64,000 nucleotides of DNA. Source: Halictus rubicundus (lineage: Eukaryota > Arthropoda > Insecta > Hymenoptera > Halictidae). The stretch covers positions 3,968,001 to 4,032,000 of the forward strand of contig NC_135157.1 of NCBI RefSeq assembly GCF_050948215.1, read 5' to 3'. Shown piece by piece: positions 11,609 to 23,481 of the stretch. Under the pieces are notes generated by a model. It made no database searches, was not told the origin of the DNA, and saw only the letters and a program-made list of their open reading frames with translations. The stretch's first letter is position 1. Every line of letters begins with the position of its first letter. The translations under genes and the position numbers were made by a program.

Positions 11609-13237
11609 TTAACCAATTTTATGTGTCTTCTTCTTTACCCCTCTCTTCTCGTGGTCCATATTTCAGTTTTTTGTAATAATCGCGACACGCACAGGAACAT
11701 TAACACTAACCAACCACTGCCGACCAAAATGACCGGTTCCAGATTTTTTATTTTACCATTACTGAAATTATATAGATACTATCGTGGGAAGCGATTAAAT
11801 AAATATATTTAATAGGGCTTGTATTATAATACAAACCGCACAATATCCAAATAAATTCAATCTCGTCGTTTTTATAAGACAACATGTATCAGTTACTTTT
11901 AAGTGTTAGGTTTAGTGTTAAATAATTATAACAAAAATCCCTTGAGGTTCGGTAGAACAAGAGTTGGGAACCTCGCCACTAATAAAACGAAAGATATGAA
12001 TGCTTTAGTATGTCGCTGAAAATATATGCAGTACAATATTAACAACGGTCACGATTAGCGTGTTTCGCCGAGAAGCGTTTATCTGAAGATCGCGGACGGG
12101 GTAAAAGTACTACAGAAATTGTTTGGACAGCAACGTTCGTATCACGTCGGGGCGCAAGCTGCGAAATATTTTCGGAAGTCCTGAGGATGACGTTCCGTAT
12201 GTTCCGTGGCGAGATCACCTTTTCCGGAGCGTGCGCTATTGTCGATGCATACTCGTCGTGGAGCCCGCGCAGATGCATCAACGTCGGTTCGAACAACGGA
12301 ATTGCTCGGCTGCTCGCGGAAATTGCGTGGATAGAAACGCCGTACCGGCCGGGTTACGTTCGCGAATACATTGTTGTTCCAACAATTTGCTTTACCGCCG
12401 CGCTGCTGGAAGAACCTGTTATAGATAGCCCAATTATATCGGATAAATGAAAACGCACAGACGAGCAAACCCGACTATTAATTAGCATCTGGCGCGAGCA
12501 CGCGTTCCTCCTCCGCGTCTCGCCGAACTCTCTTTTCCACCACATGCAAAGTTACCGTTTAACCATTTGCTGTACAATTTTCTCCATTGTTGCAACGATT
12601 CGAAGATCTCGTTGTCTTCATCCATTTTCAGGACGAGAGAAAAAATTTGTAGGATCACCTGTCCATTGAATTTTTTCCGATTTTAGAACGCAAATGTTAT
12701 GAACCGTTTTGATCAAGAAATTTTGTTGCAGTCTACGGGATTGTTATACATCACTTTCAGTGACAAAGCTGATCCTTACGGTCCAGTCTTCAATTTTTAT
12801 TTAGATATATAATTTTACTTTTACAATAGTTTATTTCAAAAATTATTGTCATCGCTTTTTATATGACTGGAAAAACAATACTACAGCATTATCTGATATT
12901 TGATCGAAATGTGGTGATTATTCAACGCACTATTCACCGGCAGTAAAAATATTACAATTTTGTAATATTCAAATTTGTAATTCATTGGCAGTATTTCGTT
13001 GATTACAATGGTGCTTTCTTCGATCAGTAAGTTTATTAAAAAAAAAAAGTTGCGGTTAATTAACAGTACTGTTAATAATCGGATAATTCATATGCAACTA
13101 CCTATTCTATGAATATGAGTACTATTATGAATATTATTCATTCACATTAGACCGAAATCAAATTCTATTCTTTCGTTGTCATTGTTCGGCACTTTGACTG
13201 CCACGTCGATTATACGTGTACATGTGTGATTGATCTG
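11609..13237. other. No gene seen: mixed DNA with a GC-rich island
   Basis: AT-rich DNA with a GC-rich island at about 12040-12550 that is open in several frames on both strands but has no recognised domain. A poly(A) stretch lies near 13035. Confidence 0.5.
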
Positions 13238-13283
13238 TTAACACTTTATCTACTGAAAGCTTATTAATAAGCTTTTTAACCCC
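13238..13283 (+). repeat. Short repeat equal to an empty TTAA insertion site
   Basis: The stretch AACACTTTATCTACTGAAAG followed by CTTATTAATAAGCTTTT matches the two flanks of the TTAA-flanked element at 38975-39214. Here the flanks are joined at one TTAA without the insert. The segment contains the palindrome AAGCTTATTAATAAGCTT. Confidence 0.6.
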
Positions 13284-15091
13284 TTGATGTATGATTTTCT
13301 TTACAGTTACAATGGTTGGAGCATTTTTATTCTCAATAATTTCACAGAAGGGCAAACGAAAGTTTATATTTATTGTACGTCTACAATTAAAAATTTTATT
13401 TCGTTCCAATATTAGTGACTCGTTACTATGCGGCAAGGAGTTCACGAGTGAGCTGTACGTAAAGGGATCCACCATTTTTGTTTCAATAATAATTCTCGGA
13501 GAATATTAAATTATGAATGAAACTGCTGCCGCTTTTCTCTAATTTATTGCCAAATTCTGAACTGTTGATCTTCGATTTTAAATGATCACATTCAATTCAA
13601 ATCCCATTACATTCGCACGTGCTCGTGGGGCCAGATGTGTTACGACAACAAACATTTTTCGGGTTCCACAAAAGTGTGTACCGGCGCGAATCGGAACGAT
13701 CTTGGCAGGAACACTTTGTACCGCAAAGAGTTAATTAAATCGCCAGCAGTTTCGCTCTATTTCTTCGACACGTAAACGGCCCCATTTTTCGCGATTTAGC
13801 GATAACGCTAGCAATTTCACACGAAAACTACCCGCCGTAGTACATTCGGCGAATATATTGAAAGCACGGTAAAAAAAAAAGGTACATACAAGTGGAACAA
13901 CTAGGTAAAACCTCGAAAACAATAACCGGCGCAAAAATGTTGCGTCCGACACGATTTTCGGGATCAATAAATCAAACGGTATTGCGCTGGGAATCCGGTA
14001 ATCATTAGCGAACAGCGAACGCTTGAGAATGTAATTCTCCGGGCCGGGAAGGTAAATAACGGGCTCGTAAATCGCGAGACGTCGTTCTCGCAAGAACAAC
14101 GGGAACACGGTGCGATACCTCGATCGAGAAATTATTCAATTTCATGAACTCCCGGCCGCAAGCCCACGATATCTCGACCCAGTTCCGTGCAATTATAATT
14201 TATAACGCGTAAGACAAATGGGGGTCCCGTGGTTATTATGTTGTTCCCCTCCGGAACGAAAAGAGTGGAAAAACAAAAACAATCACGGGGACACGTCGCG
14301 CGTCGCGCGCCCCACGGAAAAATCGATATCGGCTTAATTCGTCGTTGCTGATTCTCTTCCGCTTTTTATCGTCTCCGTTCGCCCGTCGCAATCCCCTCGT
14401 TTCATTTATCGCGCTTGTTTTAATTACGGCCGACAACGATGTTCCGGAATCGAGCCGCGAGCGGCTGACATTAAAAAGAGATTAACTTTTCTTGGTCGAA
14501 ATCACTAATGACGCGGCGAACGAATGTTCTTCGGGGTTCAAGGAGATCCTCGGCGAAAAGAAACGAGGTTTGTTTGGAGTGGCAAATTGCACTTTACTTG
14601 GTTGTCTGAATTTGAAGAAGCGTCGGTTCCTCTTCTTCTGGTTTTCTTTCTTTTTTAAATCTTCCAAGTTTTATCAGCGGCTCGGGGAATACCCCGGGAT
14701 CTTTGAAAGTGAAGTCGCGTTTCCTGTATGAAACGGACGACAGACGCGTGTGGCTATTTCGAGGGAAACTTGAACTTTGATATAGCGATGCGAGTTTCGA
14801 AAGCGGGCTTATTGTTCCGCGTTGTTTTTGGAATGTAGAATTTGGTCAGTTTACGCTGGAAGATTTTTAGGAATATTCGTGTTCAATAGGACTTAACAGC
14901 TGTTCAAAGTTTCTATTAATCCACTTAGATTTGAAATTTAGTCAGTCAGGACTGTATGCAATTTTCGTTATAATTACTGGTAGTTGGTCTGTCAGACCGC
15001 TATGAATTTTCATTCGTTCCCATTGTTCCTCCAGCATACCCCTCAAATAAAGTCCAATGGTAAATTCGTGAAATTATTGACGGATTATATG
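13284..15091. other. No gene seen: GC-rich unique block
   Basis: Positions 13600-14800 are CpG-rich and unlike any repeat in the window. Only overlapping small frames are present. This may be a conserved non-coding block, but nothing in the sequence proves it. Confidence 0.45.
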
Positions 15092-15093
15092 TA

Positions 15094-15904
15094 CAGTAGA
15101 TCCGAAAAGTATTTGTACATCTGTACAAATGTATGCCTGATTATTGCGAAATTGCCAATATCTGAACTATTATAATTTCATGAAAAAGAAAGAATAGTAC
15201 AATAATAAATGTGAACTCATTTTAAAGCTCGAAGCCTCTACTTTCGCAGATCACCATTCATTTTTTTCTACAATATTTGTGCATGATATAACAGGTGAAA
15301 GACTGAGGACACGATTTTGGTCGAAGATACTACAAATTGAATCGTCTGCAACAGTATCAAACAATTTTTTTTCTGAGTGAATCTATTGCAGACTTGGAGA
15401 TCGACGCTTCCCCTTTACAACGAATGCTTAAAACTTAATCTACGACTTTTTTTTGCTGTTTCATAGTATAAAAATGAGGAACTTTGGTAAGACCTTCACG
15501 GTGTATTTTATTTCGAAAATGGTAGGACACCTTTTATTCAAAGCTCAATAAAACAACCCAAAAAAACTCGTAGACCAAGTTTTAAGTACCCGTTGTAAAT
15601 GAGAAGCTTCAATGTGCAAATCCACGGTGGTTTCAGTCACGAGAAAAATTTTTCATTGTTTCCACAAACGTTTCAATTTGTAACACTTTGGACCAGTGAT
15701 CCTTTGGATAAGTGTTCAGTTTCCCACTCGCTGACTTGTAAAAAAATATTTTGGATAAAACAGAATGATGTATTAAATATTGAATATATTAAAATACGTC
15801 GAGGTGTATTGTACTATTTTTTAAACAAAATTATCGCAGTTCAAATATTGACAATTTCTCGAAAATGGGGAACATAGTGTTTCAAACACTTTTTGGATTC
15901 ACTG
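15094..15904 (+). mobile_element. TA-flanked foldback element family J, copy J1
   Basis: The left end CAGTAGATCCGAAAAGTATT and right end (inverse) CAGTGAATCCAAAAAGTGTT pair, and the two arms are inverted copies over nearly the whole 811 bp. One example is CTTAAAACTTAATCTACGAC at about 15427 against an inverse copy near 15575. TA precedes the left end; the right flank reads TG. Translations of the arms are not proteins. It is a hairpin-forming non-autonomous element. Confidence 0.85.
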
Positions 15905-17102
15905 TGCCTAATGATCAGTAATATTATCTCACTGTTTGCCAACGGTCCGAGAGACGCTTGTAGTAATTAAGGGTTAACCGACAGTGCATTTTTTCTTACT
16001 AAATTGATGACAGTAGTTGAACCACTGAACCTTTGACAGAATCACCATTTCTCGACTGAGAATTTCATATTCTTCAAATATTGACAAATGTGTTCATAAT
16101 GTGTAACCCTTTGCGGTGGTAGTTAGCTTACATATGGGCGCTGGTCGGAATTAATTCTTACCGAACAAAATTTTTTCGATTTTATGCAATCGATATTGCC
16201 CTTTGCTTTGGGCGAGCGCATACGACCGCAAAACTTTCAAATTTCGAGGAGACCCCTTAAATAAAGTATCGACGGTTTTAAGGCGGTATTCATATTGCAT
16301 TTATTTGGTTCCTCGGTCGCCGTCTCGCATGGAAATTCGCCGGGCAGCTGATTGGTTGGTCCAGATCGAGCTTTCCTCGTCGATTTCCCGTGAGTTTCGC
16401 GTCGGAGCCAGTTGGCCAGGCGTTCGAGAAACGTGTCAGTAGTCGGTCGAGCGAAGAATCGCCCCCGGAAAAGAGCCGCCTAATATTTGATCGAATCTCT
16501 TCAATTTCGAAAGAGCCACGGGCCACCGTTGAAGGAGGAGAGCACGTAGGAAGGGTCCGCAGAGTGAAAGAGAATAAGGAGCGCTGCCAGAATGCCGGGC
16601 TGAAGTGTTTACTCTGGGCAAATAGAAAATTCTCGCATGATGTCTCGTCTCCTCCACCGTTTTCTTTCACCCTGCCGGCCGTTTTCGTAAAACCTTGTAT
16701 GAACGGGCTCGTAAAGACGGCAGACGGTTTTTGTTGCGATGATTCCACCGACGATCAGAATATTTTTACCGGTTCCCTTTGTTGCGATGGGGCCGACCTG
16801 TGGAATTACACGCTGAAGCCCGTTGTCACGTGTACGCGTGATTTTGCCGTTTTGTGAGTTTCGTGAATTGATAGTATTGTCATTTCGATTTGGACGTTTG
16901 GAAGTGTCGAAATTGTCGAGCAAAATGTGAATAGAAATTGCGGATGCAATATTTAGCTGGAGACAATGCATCCTCTTTGTAAAATTTATTTACTTTATTC
17001 AAAGGCTACTAACGAAACAAATTGTAGCAGCTTGGTTTGATAGCTGCTATGTTTCATAATTGTTCAATACTTCTAGGGTCGAACACCCAAATCTGACCGA
17101 AC
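15905..17102. other. No gene seen: GC-rich block at 16200-16860
   Basis: A GC-rich stretch with open frames on both strands (155 codons plus, 152 codons minus, overlapping) and no domain. The flanks are AT-rich. Confidence 0.45.
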
Positions 17103-17185
17103 AATTCGGATAATCGAGGTTCTACTTTATCGCGAATTAAACAAGTACCTATGACCCAAACCGTGGCACATTGGGTATCATTCTA
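17103..17185 (+). repeat. Fragment of repeat family R
   Basis: TTCGGATAATCGAGGTTCTA then CTTTATCG and AATTAAACAAG: the same order as at 45811-45895 and, inverted, at 2351-2431. The GAACCTCGATTATCCGAA-type end resembles termini of pogo/Tc1-like MITEs, but no second end was found. Confidence 0.6.
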
Positions 17186-17250
17186 ATCAGAAATATGTCG
17201 CGATTTGGTATTGTTTCACAGCTAAGCTTCAGTCACGAATGTTTCATATA

Positions 17251-17760
17251 CAGGGTGTCTCACCTAACTCCTAAGTTTCAGAGGAAAGCATTAGTCGGCT
17301 CAGAGGGGCAAGTATTATGATAGGTAAAAAAAAAATGCAAAAATAGGACTACTATGATAGGCAAAGATCAAGGTAATATTTTTGTCATCAAATTGGTGCA
17401 CTGAAAACCCGAAGTGGCTTCGACAAGTTGTACACCAGCGTCCATGTAAATGTATGTTGCGGAATCGTTGAGGGTAACATATAAATTTTTCGTCCTCCAG
17501 GTCACCTGAAGGTCATAATATTACAGGTCGTTGGATTCGTCTTTATCTCGGCTATCATATAGCGATAATAAAAATATATTATTCCATTTAAAAGAACTTC
17601 GATGATCTTGAAATCTCAAAAAATATAACCTTGATCAAATTTTTTTGCGTATTATAATATCTGCCCCTCCGCACCAACAAACGTTTTCCTCTGAAATTTC
17701 CTCTATCATAAAAAACAAGCGAGGTATTCTAAATGGTCGAGTTAGGTGCGTCCATCCTGA
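17251..17760 (+). mobile_element. TA-flanked foldback element family I, copy I1
   Basis: Left end TACAGGGTGTCTCACCTAAC; the right arm carries the inverse of the CACCTAACTCGACC-type end with a damaged terminus. Internal arms share TTTCAGAGGAAA and GAGGGGCA...TATTAT blocks in inverted orientation. The right half matches I2 at 58218-58489 closely. Confidence 0.8.
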
Positions 17761-18204
17761 CTCGCAAGTAGCACATCTGTCCATTACTTTCTCGACGCCC
17801 TGTACAGGTTTACGTGGAAGATCGCGAGCAGATTGAAGCGCGATTGGTCCATCTCGATAAGGCTGCATCGTCGCGATCGACGCGGCGACAAGGATGCCGT
17901 GCACAGCTAGCTCGCGTTTTCGAGCAGCAGAATCGGTTTTCTTTCCCCGTTCGCGTCTCCCCTTTCACCGGGTCTTCTTTTTTTCACCGAAGCGAGCATG
18001 GTTGCGCCGGTTCTCGCGCAAGAGCTGCTATCGCCGCAATGGAAACACGGTGCTGGCGCCAGGACCGTGTTCGTCCGCGTGTGCGGTACCGGTCTTGCTA
18101 ATGGAAACTCGTCGGCTAGCGAGAGAGAACCGTGTTTACGCGGCCGGAACTCCGGAGAAGATCGCTCTCCCTCGGCAGAGAAAGAGAGAAGATTTCTCGA
18201 TCGC

Positions 18205-18206
<2 letters not shown>
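17761..18206. other. No gene seen: GC-rich block
   Basis: CpG-rich DNA with overlapping open frames on three plus-strand frames that run into the GA microsatellite; not called as genes. Confidence 0.45.

Positions 18207-18245
<39 letters not shown>
18207..18245. repeat. (GA)n microsatellite
   Basis: About 19 uninterrupted GA dinucleotides. It lies between GC-rich unique DNA and a short minisatellite. Confidence 0.97.
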
Positions 18246-18246
<1 letters not shown>

Positions 18247-18302
18247 AGACGCGAGCTAGGAAGCTAGCCGCGGGGAATGCAGCGAGAAAAACGCGAGCGC
18301 GT

Positions 18303-18412
18303 TTCGAACCGTAGGGTATCGTAGGTTACCGTGACGAACCGTAGGGAACTATAGGGAACCACGGAGATCTGTAGGGTACTGTGGGGAACCGTAGGGAACC
18401 ACGAGGAAAAGA
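18303..18412 (+). repeat. Minisatellite with ~10-11 bp unit CGTAGGGWACC
   Basis: Roughly ten imperfect units (CGTAGGGTAT, CGTAGGTTACC, CGTAGGGAACT, TGTAGGGTACT, CGTAGGGAACC and similar) in tandem. The G-triplet in each unit gives a G-rich, T/A-spaced strand. Confidence 0.85.
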
Positions 18413-20548
18413 GACGACCGCGGCCAAGGGATTGTGTTTCCAGGGGGAAGGAAAGATGGGCTATGAATAAGCGACAAAGAGAGCAAGGCGCGCGATATTC
18501 ATGGCTTGTTTGCGATGTAAGTGGAGGTGGGATCAAGTTCGCCGTGAATTTATAGGCCTGAATCGATTCGGCGGCCGAGCATTATACCGCGAGCACCGTT
18601 CCGTTCCGCTGGAATCGAGCAACCGCACTAAAAATCCGCGTTTAGTTTAACGCTTCGCGCCCGATCGATTTCTGCGCGACGTTGGATGCGAGACGCGTTG
18701 CTCGCGGATACGTTTCCCGATCCTTCCTGTGGGTAAAGTAGCTGTTTGAGAGGGATCTGTAGATGTGAACGAAGTACCATTAACTCTTGCACGGAGGGAC
18801 TTGGGGCCCGTCTCAACCGAGAGTTACGTACGTTTTATCGAAATTCGAGGTTCGGGAAAGATTGTTGAAATTTGTGTTTATATTGGGCTCGATAAGAGGA
18901 CCAACGTTGATTTCGTTTGTGAATGTGTAACAGAAAATTGATAGATATTTGAATATATTCAGCTGTTGTTGCCACGGAGCCGTCGAAAGCATCCGGCTTG
19001 CAGGAGCCAATGTATAATGATTACTCATCAATTTTTCTATCCCTTCTAATTTCCACGCAACCTCCAGCGGATGTTTTAACTGCTACGTCGAAACGATTCA
19101 TTAACAATTTGAAGTGGAGGTGTTAAATATTATCTTTAATGCGCAAAAATTTCCAAGAGAGTGAAATTATCTTTTTGACTGATCCTTGCAATTGGGATCA
19201 ATTGGCACAGAAAAGTAGCAGCATTCTGCTGACGTCTTTGATGGGATAGTTACGCCTAAATTAATCGAGTAATTAAAATCTCGACTATTTGTACAATTCG
19301 TGGTGGATGATCAACGAGGTTCCGAGTTATTTTCAGGACACCCACTTCGCAAACAAATTCGTTGACCATTGCGCAGTCCTCCCCGTTGACGTCACGACCG
19401 ATAAGGGCACTTCTCCTGTATGTTTCTCCAGGAAACCTAACAAGTATCATGCTTCACGTTTAGTACACACTGGGCCCCTTTCAAACAATCCCTTCATAAC
19501 ATTTCATAACATTACTGTACCGGTCTACGATATGATTCGCGGCCACTCGCCATTAGCTCCGGTTTCGTGTTTCATTTGCAACTCGATGTTGATATACTAC
19601 TGTGAATTACAAACTCGAATGATTGAATTTCCTAATTGAACTTCGTACTTTATACACGGTATCGTGGGTTTTCAGTTGACAGAATGTTTTAGTTGAACCT
19701 AATACGTGTGTATACGACTCGCGGTATTTAAAAGAAACATGATTAATGGAGAATGTTCGTGGTGGTACAGTGTTCATGTTACAGTCTACTTTGCGAGAAA
19801 AATTGAGCACATGTCTGTTGATAAACGATCTACACAATTGTAAAACAGTCACGGTTACTTTCGTCACTAAACCGCGTATTTTATGAATCTGTAACAAACA
19901 TGAATAGAAATACAAAACCGCTAAAATATTAAAACCCTTTAAGTTGTTACACTATTTTCGACTTAATCGTATTGTTAAAAGGGGAAATACGTTTTCATTC
20001 AATTTCTACTTCCTATAATTGACTTACAAAATGTTCACTTTACAGAAAGATTCGTAGTCTACTATCATAATTTTCAGGCTACGAATGCTCGATGCAACCA
20101 CCAATTTTTATATTAAAATCTCTTAAATTTTTCAAAAATTAAATCTTTTATTCCCAGCCCTGATTTCTTGTTTCAGGTTTTTGAAAAATCGCAAAAAGTT
20201 CTGAAGTATTTATTGTAGCCACTAGTTTAATGTGTAGGTTATATTTTTTTGCCAAATGCTAAAATCTTTTTGCAATAAAAATATTCGACAGAAAATTATG
20301 AACCCGGATCTAATCCAAATTGCCTGCGGATGGTTAAAAATCACGTAAATATTTCATACAATTTTCAAGCTGCAGTTTTAGCGAGCCACCTTACAAAAAC
20401 AAAGCTCAGTATGTTAAGAAATGTTTTAAATAGGTGAAAAATACAAACCGAACTGCAGTGTTCAACTTGCAATATATTTGTCACATCGCGCTCGCATGTA
20501 AAATTAGTATTTCGTTCCGAAAACGGATTCCGACGTTCCTAATCAGAA
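18413..20548. other. No gene seen
   Basis: GC-rich to about 18830, then AT-rich. No domain-bearing frame. An inverted motif ATAACATTTCATAACATTAC near 19500 is the only small structure noticed. Confidence 0.45.
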
Positions 20549-20660
20549 TAGTAAAGGTCGATTTATATTATCCGTTCAGGTCCGTTGCGATACGTTTCAT
20601 TCAGGCAAAATCAGTGCAGTATTTATATTATCAGTCCATGTTCGGCAACGACAGCCGATA
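20549..20660 (+). repeat. Left member of an inverted pair (family F)
   Basis: AAAGGTCGATTTATATTATC then CGTTCAGGTCCGTT. A degenerate internal repeat TTTATATTATCAGTCCATGT follows. The same AAAGGTCGATTTATATTATC start occurs inverted at 22137, 1.6 kb away, with several elements between. The pair may be the termini of one larger element; no target duplication was found. Confidence 0.6.
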
Positions 20661-20666
20661 GACGTA

Positions 20667-21193
20667 AAAATATTTCTTTCTGAGAATAGTGAACTTTTTA
20701 TGTGGACCTATATTAAAAATTTTAAAAATACTTTTTATAGTTCTTTGTCTATGATACATATCCTGAAAATTTCATCAAAATCGGTGAACCTTTGCAATAA
20801 GCTATACACGTTTAAAGATGGTGAAAATTGCAGTTTTTTACGATTTTGAGTCTATTACTGTAATAAATCCAAGGATCCTTGCATCTTTCAATGTGCGTAG
20901 TTTTTTCCGCATCAGCCGATTTTGATGAAATTTTCAGAATATGTATAATTGACACAGATCTACAAAGTGCATATTTTAAATTTTCAATATAGGCCCACAG
21001 AATAAAGTTGTAAATAACAACTTTCAGTATTTTCATTGTAATTCCGACTAATTGCAATTTTTTGAAAATTTCTTTTTCACGTCGTGTAGTAAACCTATTG
21101 TTCTAACTTCTCAAGAAAATCAAAGTCGTATGGTCGGATATTACGAAAGTTATGGTTCTTTTAAAAGTGTCCGAATATTACTGTGATCCACTG
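20667..21193 (+). mobile_element. Foldback element family E, copy E1
   Basis: The left arm (about 20667-20790) and right arm (about 20913-21050) are inverted copies; GAAAATTTCATCAAAATCGG occurs in both orientations. The right end is CAGTGGATCACAGTAATATT in inverse, bordered by TA at 21194-21195. The left terminus is missing, perhaps cut by the family F sequence. The same arms recur at 63559-63926. Confidence 0.75.
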
Positions 21194-21241
21194 TATATGT
21201 TGATCACACGTCCGTCTGCTCGTAAGATTCTGCCAGAAATA

Positions 21242-21897
21242 CAGTGAATTCTTGATATACAGGGTGGCACACATAACTATTAATAGCTCAATATCTCGAA
21301 AACTATGCCATCGATTTTAAAGTGCTTGGTCTTAAATTGCATGGATCTGAAGGCCCTTTTTAGTTACATTACATTTTCGACTTGTAGGTATGTACTTACT
21401 TGAAGCACTCGGAAATAGCGTTATGGAATTATGTATACTCGCTCGAGTCCTTTGCTTATTCGTAAACTTCAAACTGTTATATCTCATTATGGAAACATAT
21501 GACAAAAACATGTTTCAGACAAAATTTACTTGCTTTTTCCTGTAGAATCTAAATATGTAACGTTTTATAGAGGGTTCTATTTAAAATTATAAAGGTACCC
21601 CGCCCCCCTTTAAAGGCAAAGGGGGGCGCCACTTCACGCTTATGTAATTACAAAGGCCCTTCAGATCCATGCAATTTGAGACCAAGAACTTTAAAATCGA
21701 TGGCATAATTTTCGAGATATTGAGCTGTTAAGAGTTATGTGGGCCACCCAGTATGTTAACAACACGGGTCCTAACAGCGTCGTGTATTGTCCAGCAGACA
21801 TACCCAAGCCGTGTTATGGGGTATACCCCGCGGTAGTGGGGATAATTCCGCGACGTTTATCATCTAGACCTTGGCGACATATAAAGAGAAATCACTG
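21242..21897 (-). mobile_element. TA-flanked MITE family A, copy A5, split by element D
   Basis: The outer ends are family A termini: CAGTGAATTCTTGATATA on the left, and on the right the inverse of CAGTGATTTCTCTTTATATG. TA lies at 21240-21241 and 21898-21899. The family sequence breaks after GATATA and resumes with TGTTAACAACACGGG at 21754; element D occupies the gap. The inner core (GGGGTATACCCCGCGGTAGT) is intact. Confidence 0.88.
21260..21751 (+). mobile_element. TA-flanked foldback element family D, nested in A5
   Basis: Left end CAGGGTGGCACACATAACTA and right end (inverse) CTGGGTGGCCCACATAACTC, with arms of more than 100 bp sharing AGCTCAATATCTCGAAAA, GCCATCGATTTTAAAG and TTGCATGGATCTGAAGG blocks. 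TA lies on both sides (21258-21259 and 21752-21753). The centre holds a GGGGGGCG/CGCCCCCC type stem at about 21598-21632. Non-coding. Confidence 0.9.
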
Positions 21898-22082
21898 TAC
21901 AAGCATATCATACGACAGTCTCTGTTCAGCGGCGTTCCAGTGTCTTCAGTCTTCGTCCACTTCAGGCAAAAGATTCTTTTCAAGAATGCCGTACCGCACA
22001 CGCCTGAAGCTGAACGTACCTGAACGAAACGGAACGTTATATGTATACATTCACACCATATTACGCACAACAATCTGTGCCT

Positions 22083-22137
22083 GGACGGAACTGATCTGTG
22101 CCGGAACGGATCTGAACGGATAATATAAATCGACCTT
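22083..22137 (-). repeat. Right member of the inverted pair (family F)
   Basis: On the minus strand this reads AAAGGTCGATTTATATTATC then CGTTCAGATCCGTTCC, the counterpart of 20549. GAACGTACCTGAACG and similar words at 21990-22040 suggest that more of the same repeat lies just inside. Confidence 0.6.
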
Positions 22138-22189
22138 TAGACTTTCGAATCCTCCCCGAAGCTTTCAGCTCATGCTATACGTCATTCTA

Positions 22190-23479
22190 TTAGGTTGGCA
22201 AGAAAGTAATTTCGGTTTTCACTAATAGATGGCTTTATGTTTTGTTTGATTGACTTCTGTTAACGTTGCATTTGTTTTCTTTCTGACATTTCATAACTGC
22301 ATCTTTTAGGTTACTTTTGAACCAAATTACACGTAATTTTGAATAAAATTGTTAGTTCTGTGTCAATTTGAACATGGAGTGCAAAAACGAACATTATAGG
22401 CACATATTGCTTCTTTATTTCCGTAGAGGTAAAAAAGCTGCCGAGGCTCACAAAGATATATGTGAAGTTTATGGTGTGGATTGCTTAACAGAACGCACGT
22501 GCCAGAATTGGTTTAAAAAATTCCGTTCTAGAAATTTCTTACTTAAAGGCGACCAACGTTCTGGTCGACCATCTGAAGTTGATGATGACCAAATGAAAGC
22601 CATTATTGAATGGGATCGCCATATAGCTGTCCGAGAGATTGCAGACAGGTTAAATGTCTCGCATACAACTATAGAATATCGTTTAAAAAGTCTCGGAATC
22701 GTTAAGAAGCTCGATATTTGGGTTCCACACGAATTGAAAGAAATTCACTTAACGCAACGCATCAACATATGCGATATGCATCTCAAACGAAATGAAATCG
22801 ACCCTTTTCTGAAGCGAATCATTACTGGTGATGAGAAATGGGTTGTTTTGCGATAACACAACTCGAAAACGATCATGGTCCAAGCGTGATGAATCAGCCC
22901 AAACCACGCCGAAAGCTGAATTGCACCAAAAGAAGATCATGTTATCAGTTTGGTGGGATTACAAAGGTATTGTGTATTTTGAGCTTCTCCCAAGGAACCA
23001 AACCATTCATTCAGATGTTTATTGTCGACAACCAACAAAACTGGACATAGCAGTCAAAGAAAAACGGCCAGAATTGGCAAATACGCAAAGGAATCGTGTT
23101 CCACCATGATAACGCTAGGCCACACACATCTTTGGTAACACGTGAAAAGTTATTGGAGCTTGGTTGGGAAGTGATATCACATCCACCATATAGCCCTGAC
23201 ATTGCACCGTCAGATTATCATTTATTCCGAAGTTTACGAAACTCTTTGAATGGTAAAACTTTCACTAATGATGATGGTCTGAAATCGCACTTGGATCAGT
23301 TTTTCACCGAAAATGATCAGAAGTTTTATGAGCGCGGAATTATGAAGCTACCAGAAAGATGGCAAAAGATCATAGAACAAGATGGTAAATATTTTATTGA
23401 TTAAAGTTCATTGCTTTGATAAAAAAGATTGGATTTTATTTCACCTAAAAATACCGTAATTACTTTCTTGCCAACCTAA
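22190..23479 (+). mobile_element. mariner element (DD34D) with intact ends
   Basis: The terminal inverted repeats are TTAGGTTGGCAAGAAAGTAA at both ends, continuing TTTCGG on the left and TTACGG on the right. They are flanked by the TA duplication at 22188-22189 and 23480-23481. At 1290 bp it is the full length of the family. It carries one transposase gene, now broken by two single-base insertions. The well preserved ends and only two reading-frame breaks indicate a relatively recent insertion. Confidence 0.97.
22374..23404 (+). pseudogene. mariner transposase, two frameshifts
   Basis: This was a cut-and-paste transposase acting on the flanking TIRs in the nucleus. The ATG at 22374 is preferred over the in-frame upstream TTG. 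The N-terminal helix-turn-helix region (residues about 5-110, with the RTCQNWFKKF and GRPSEVDDD motifs) is open to 22856. The WVPHEL linker motif and the first catalytic Asp in TGDEKW (residue 153) are present. An extra T at about 22850 and an extra A at about 23085 change frame twice. The second Asp (HHDNARPH) and third (PSDYH) are in the last segment, 34 residues apart, so the triad is DD34D. The natural C-terminus and stop at 23402 are present. All three catalytic residues survive, but no single frame encodes the protein. Confidence 0.95.
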
Positions 23480-23481
23480 TA

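Noticed and set aside
15599..15877. 92-codon open frame
   Set aside because: Lies entirely in an arm of foldback element J1; the same DNA in J2 is not conserved as protein.
20812..21057. Similar peptides at 20812-21057 (minus) and 63474-63704 (plus)
   Set aside because: The similarity comes from the shared foldback family E; both arms of the element match at DNA level and there is no codon-type conservation.
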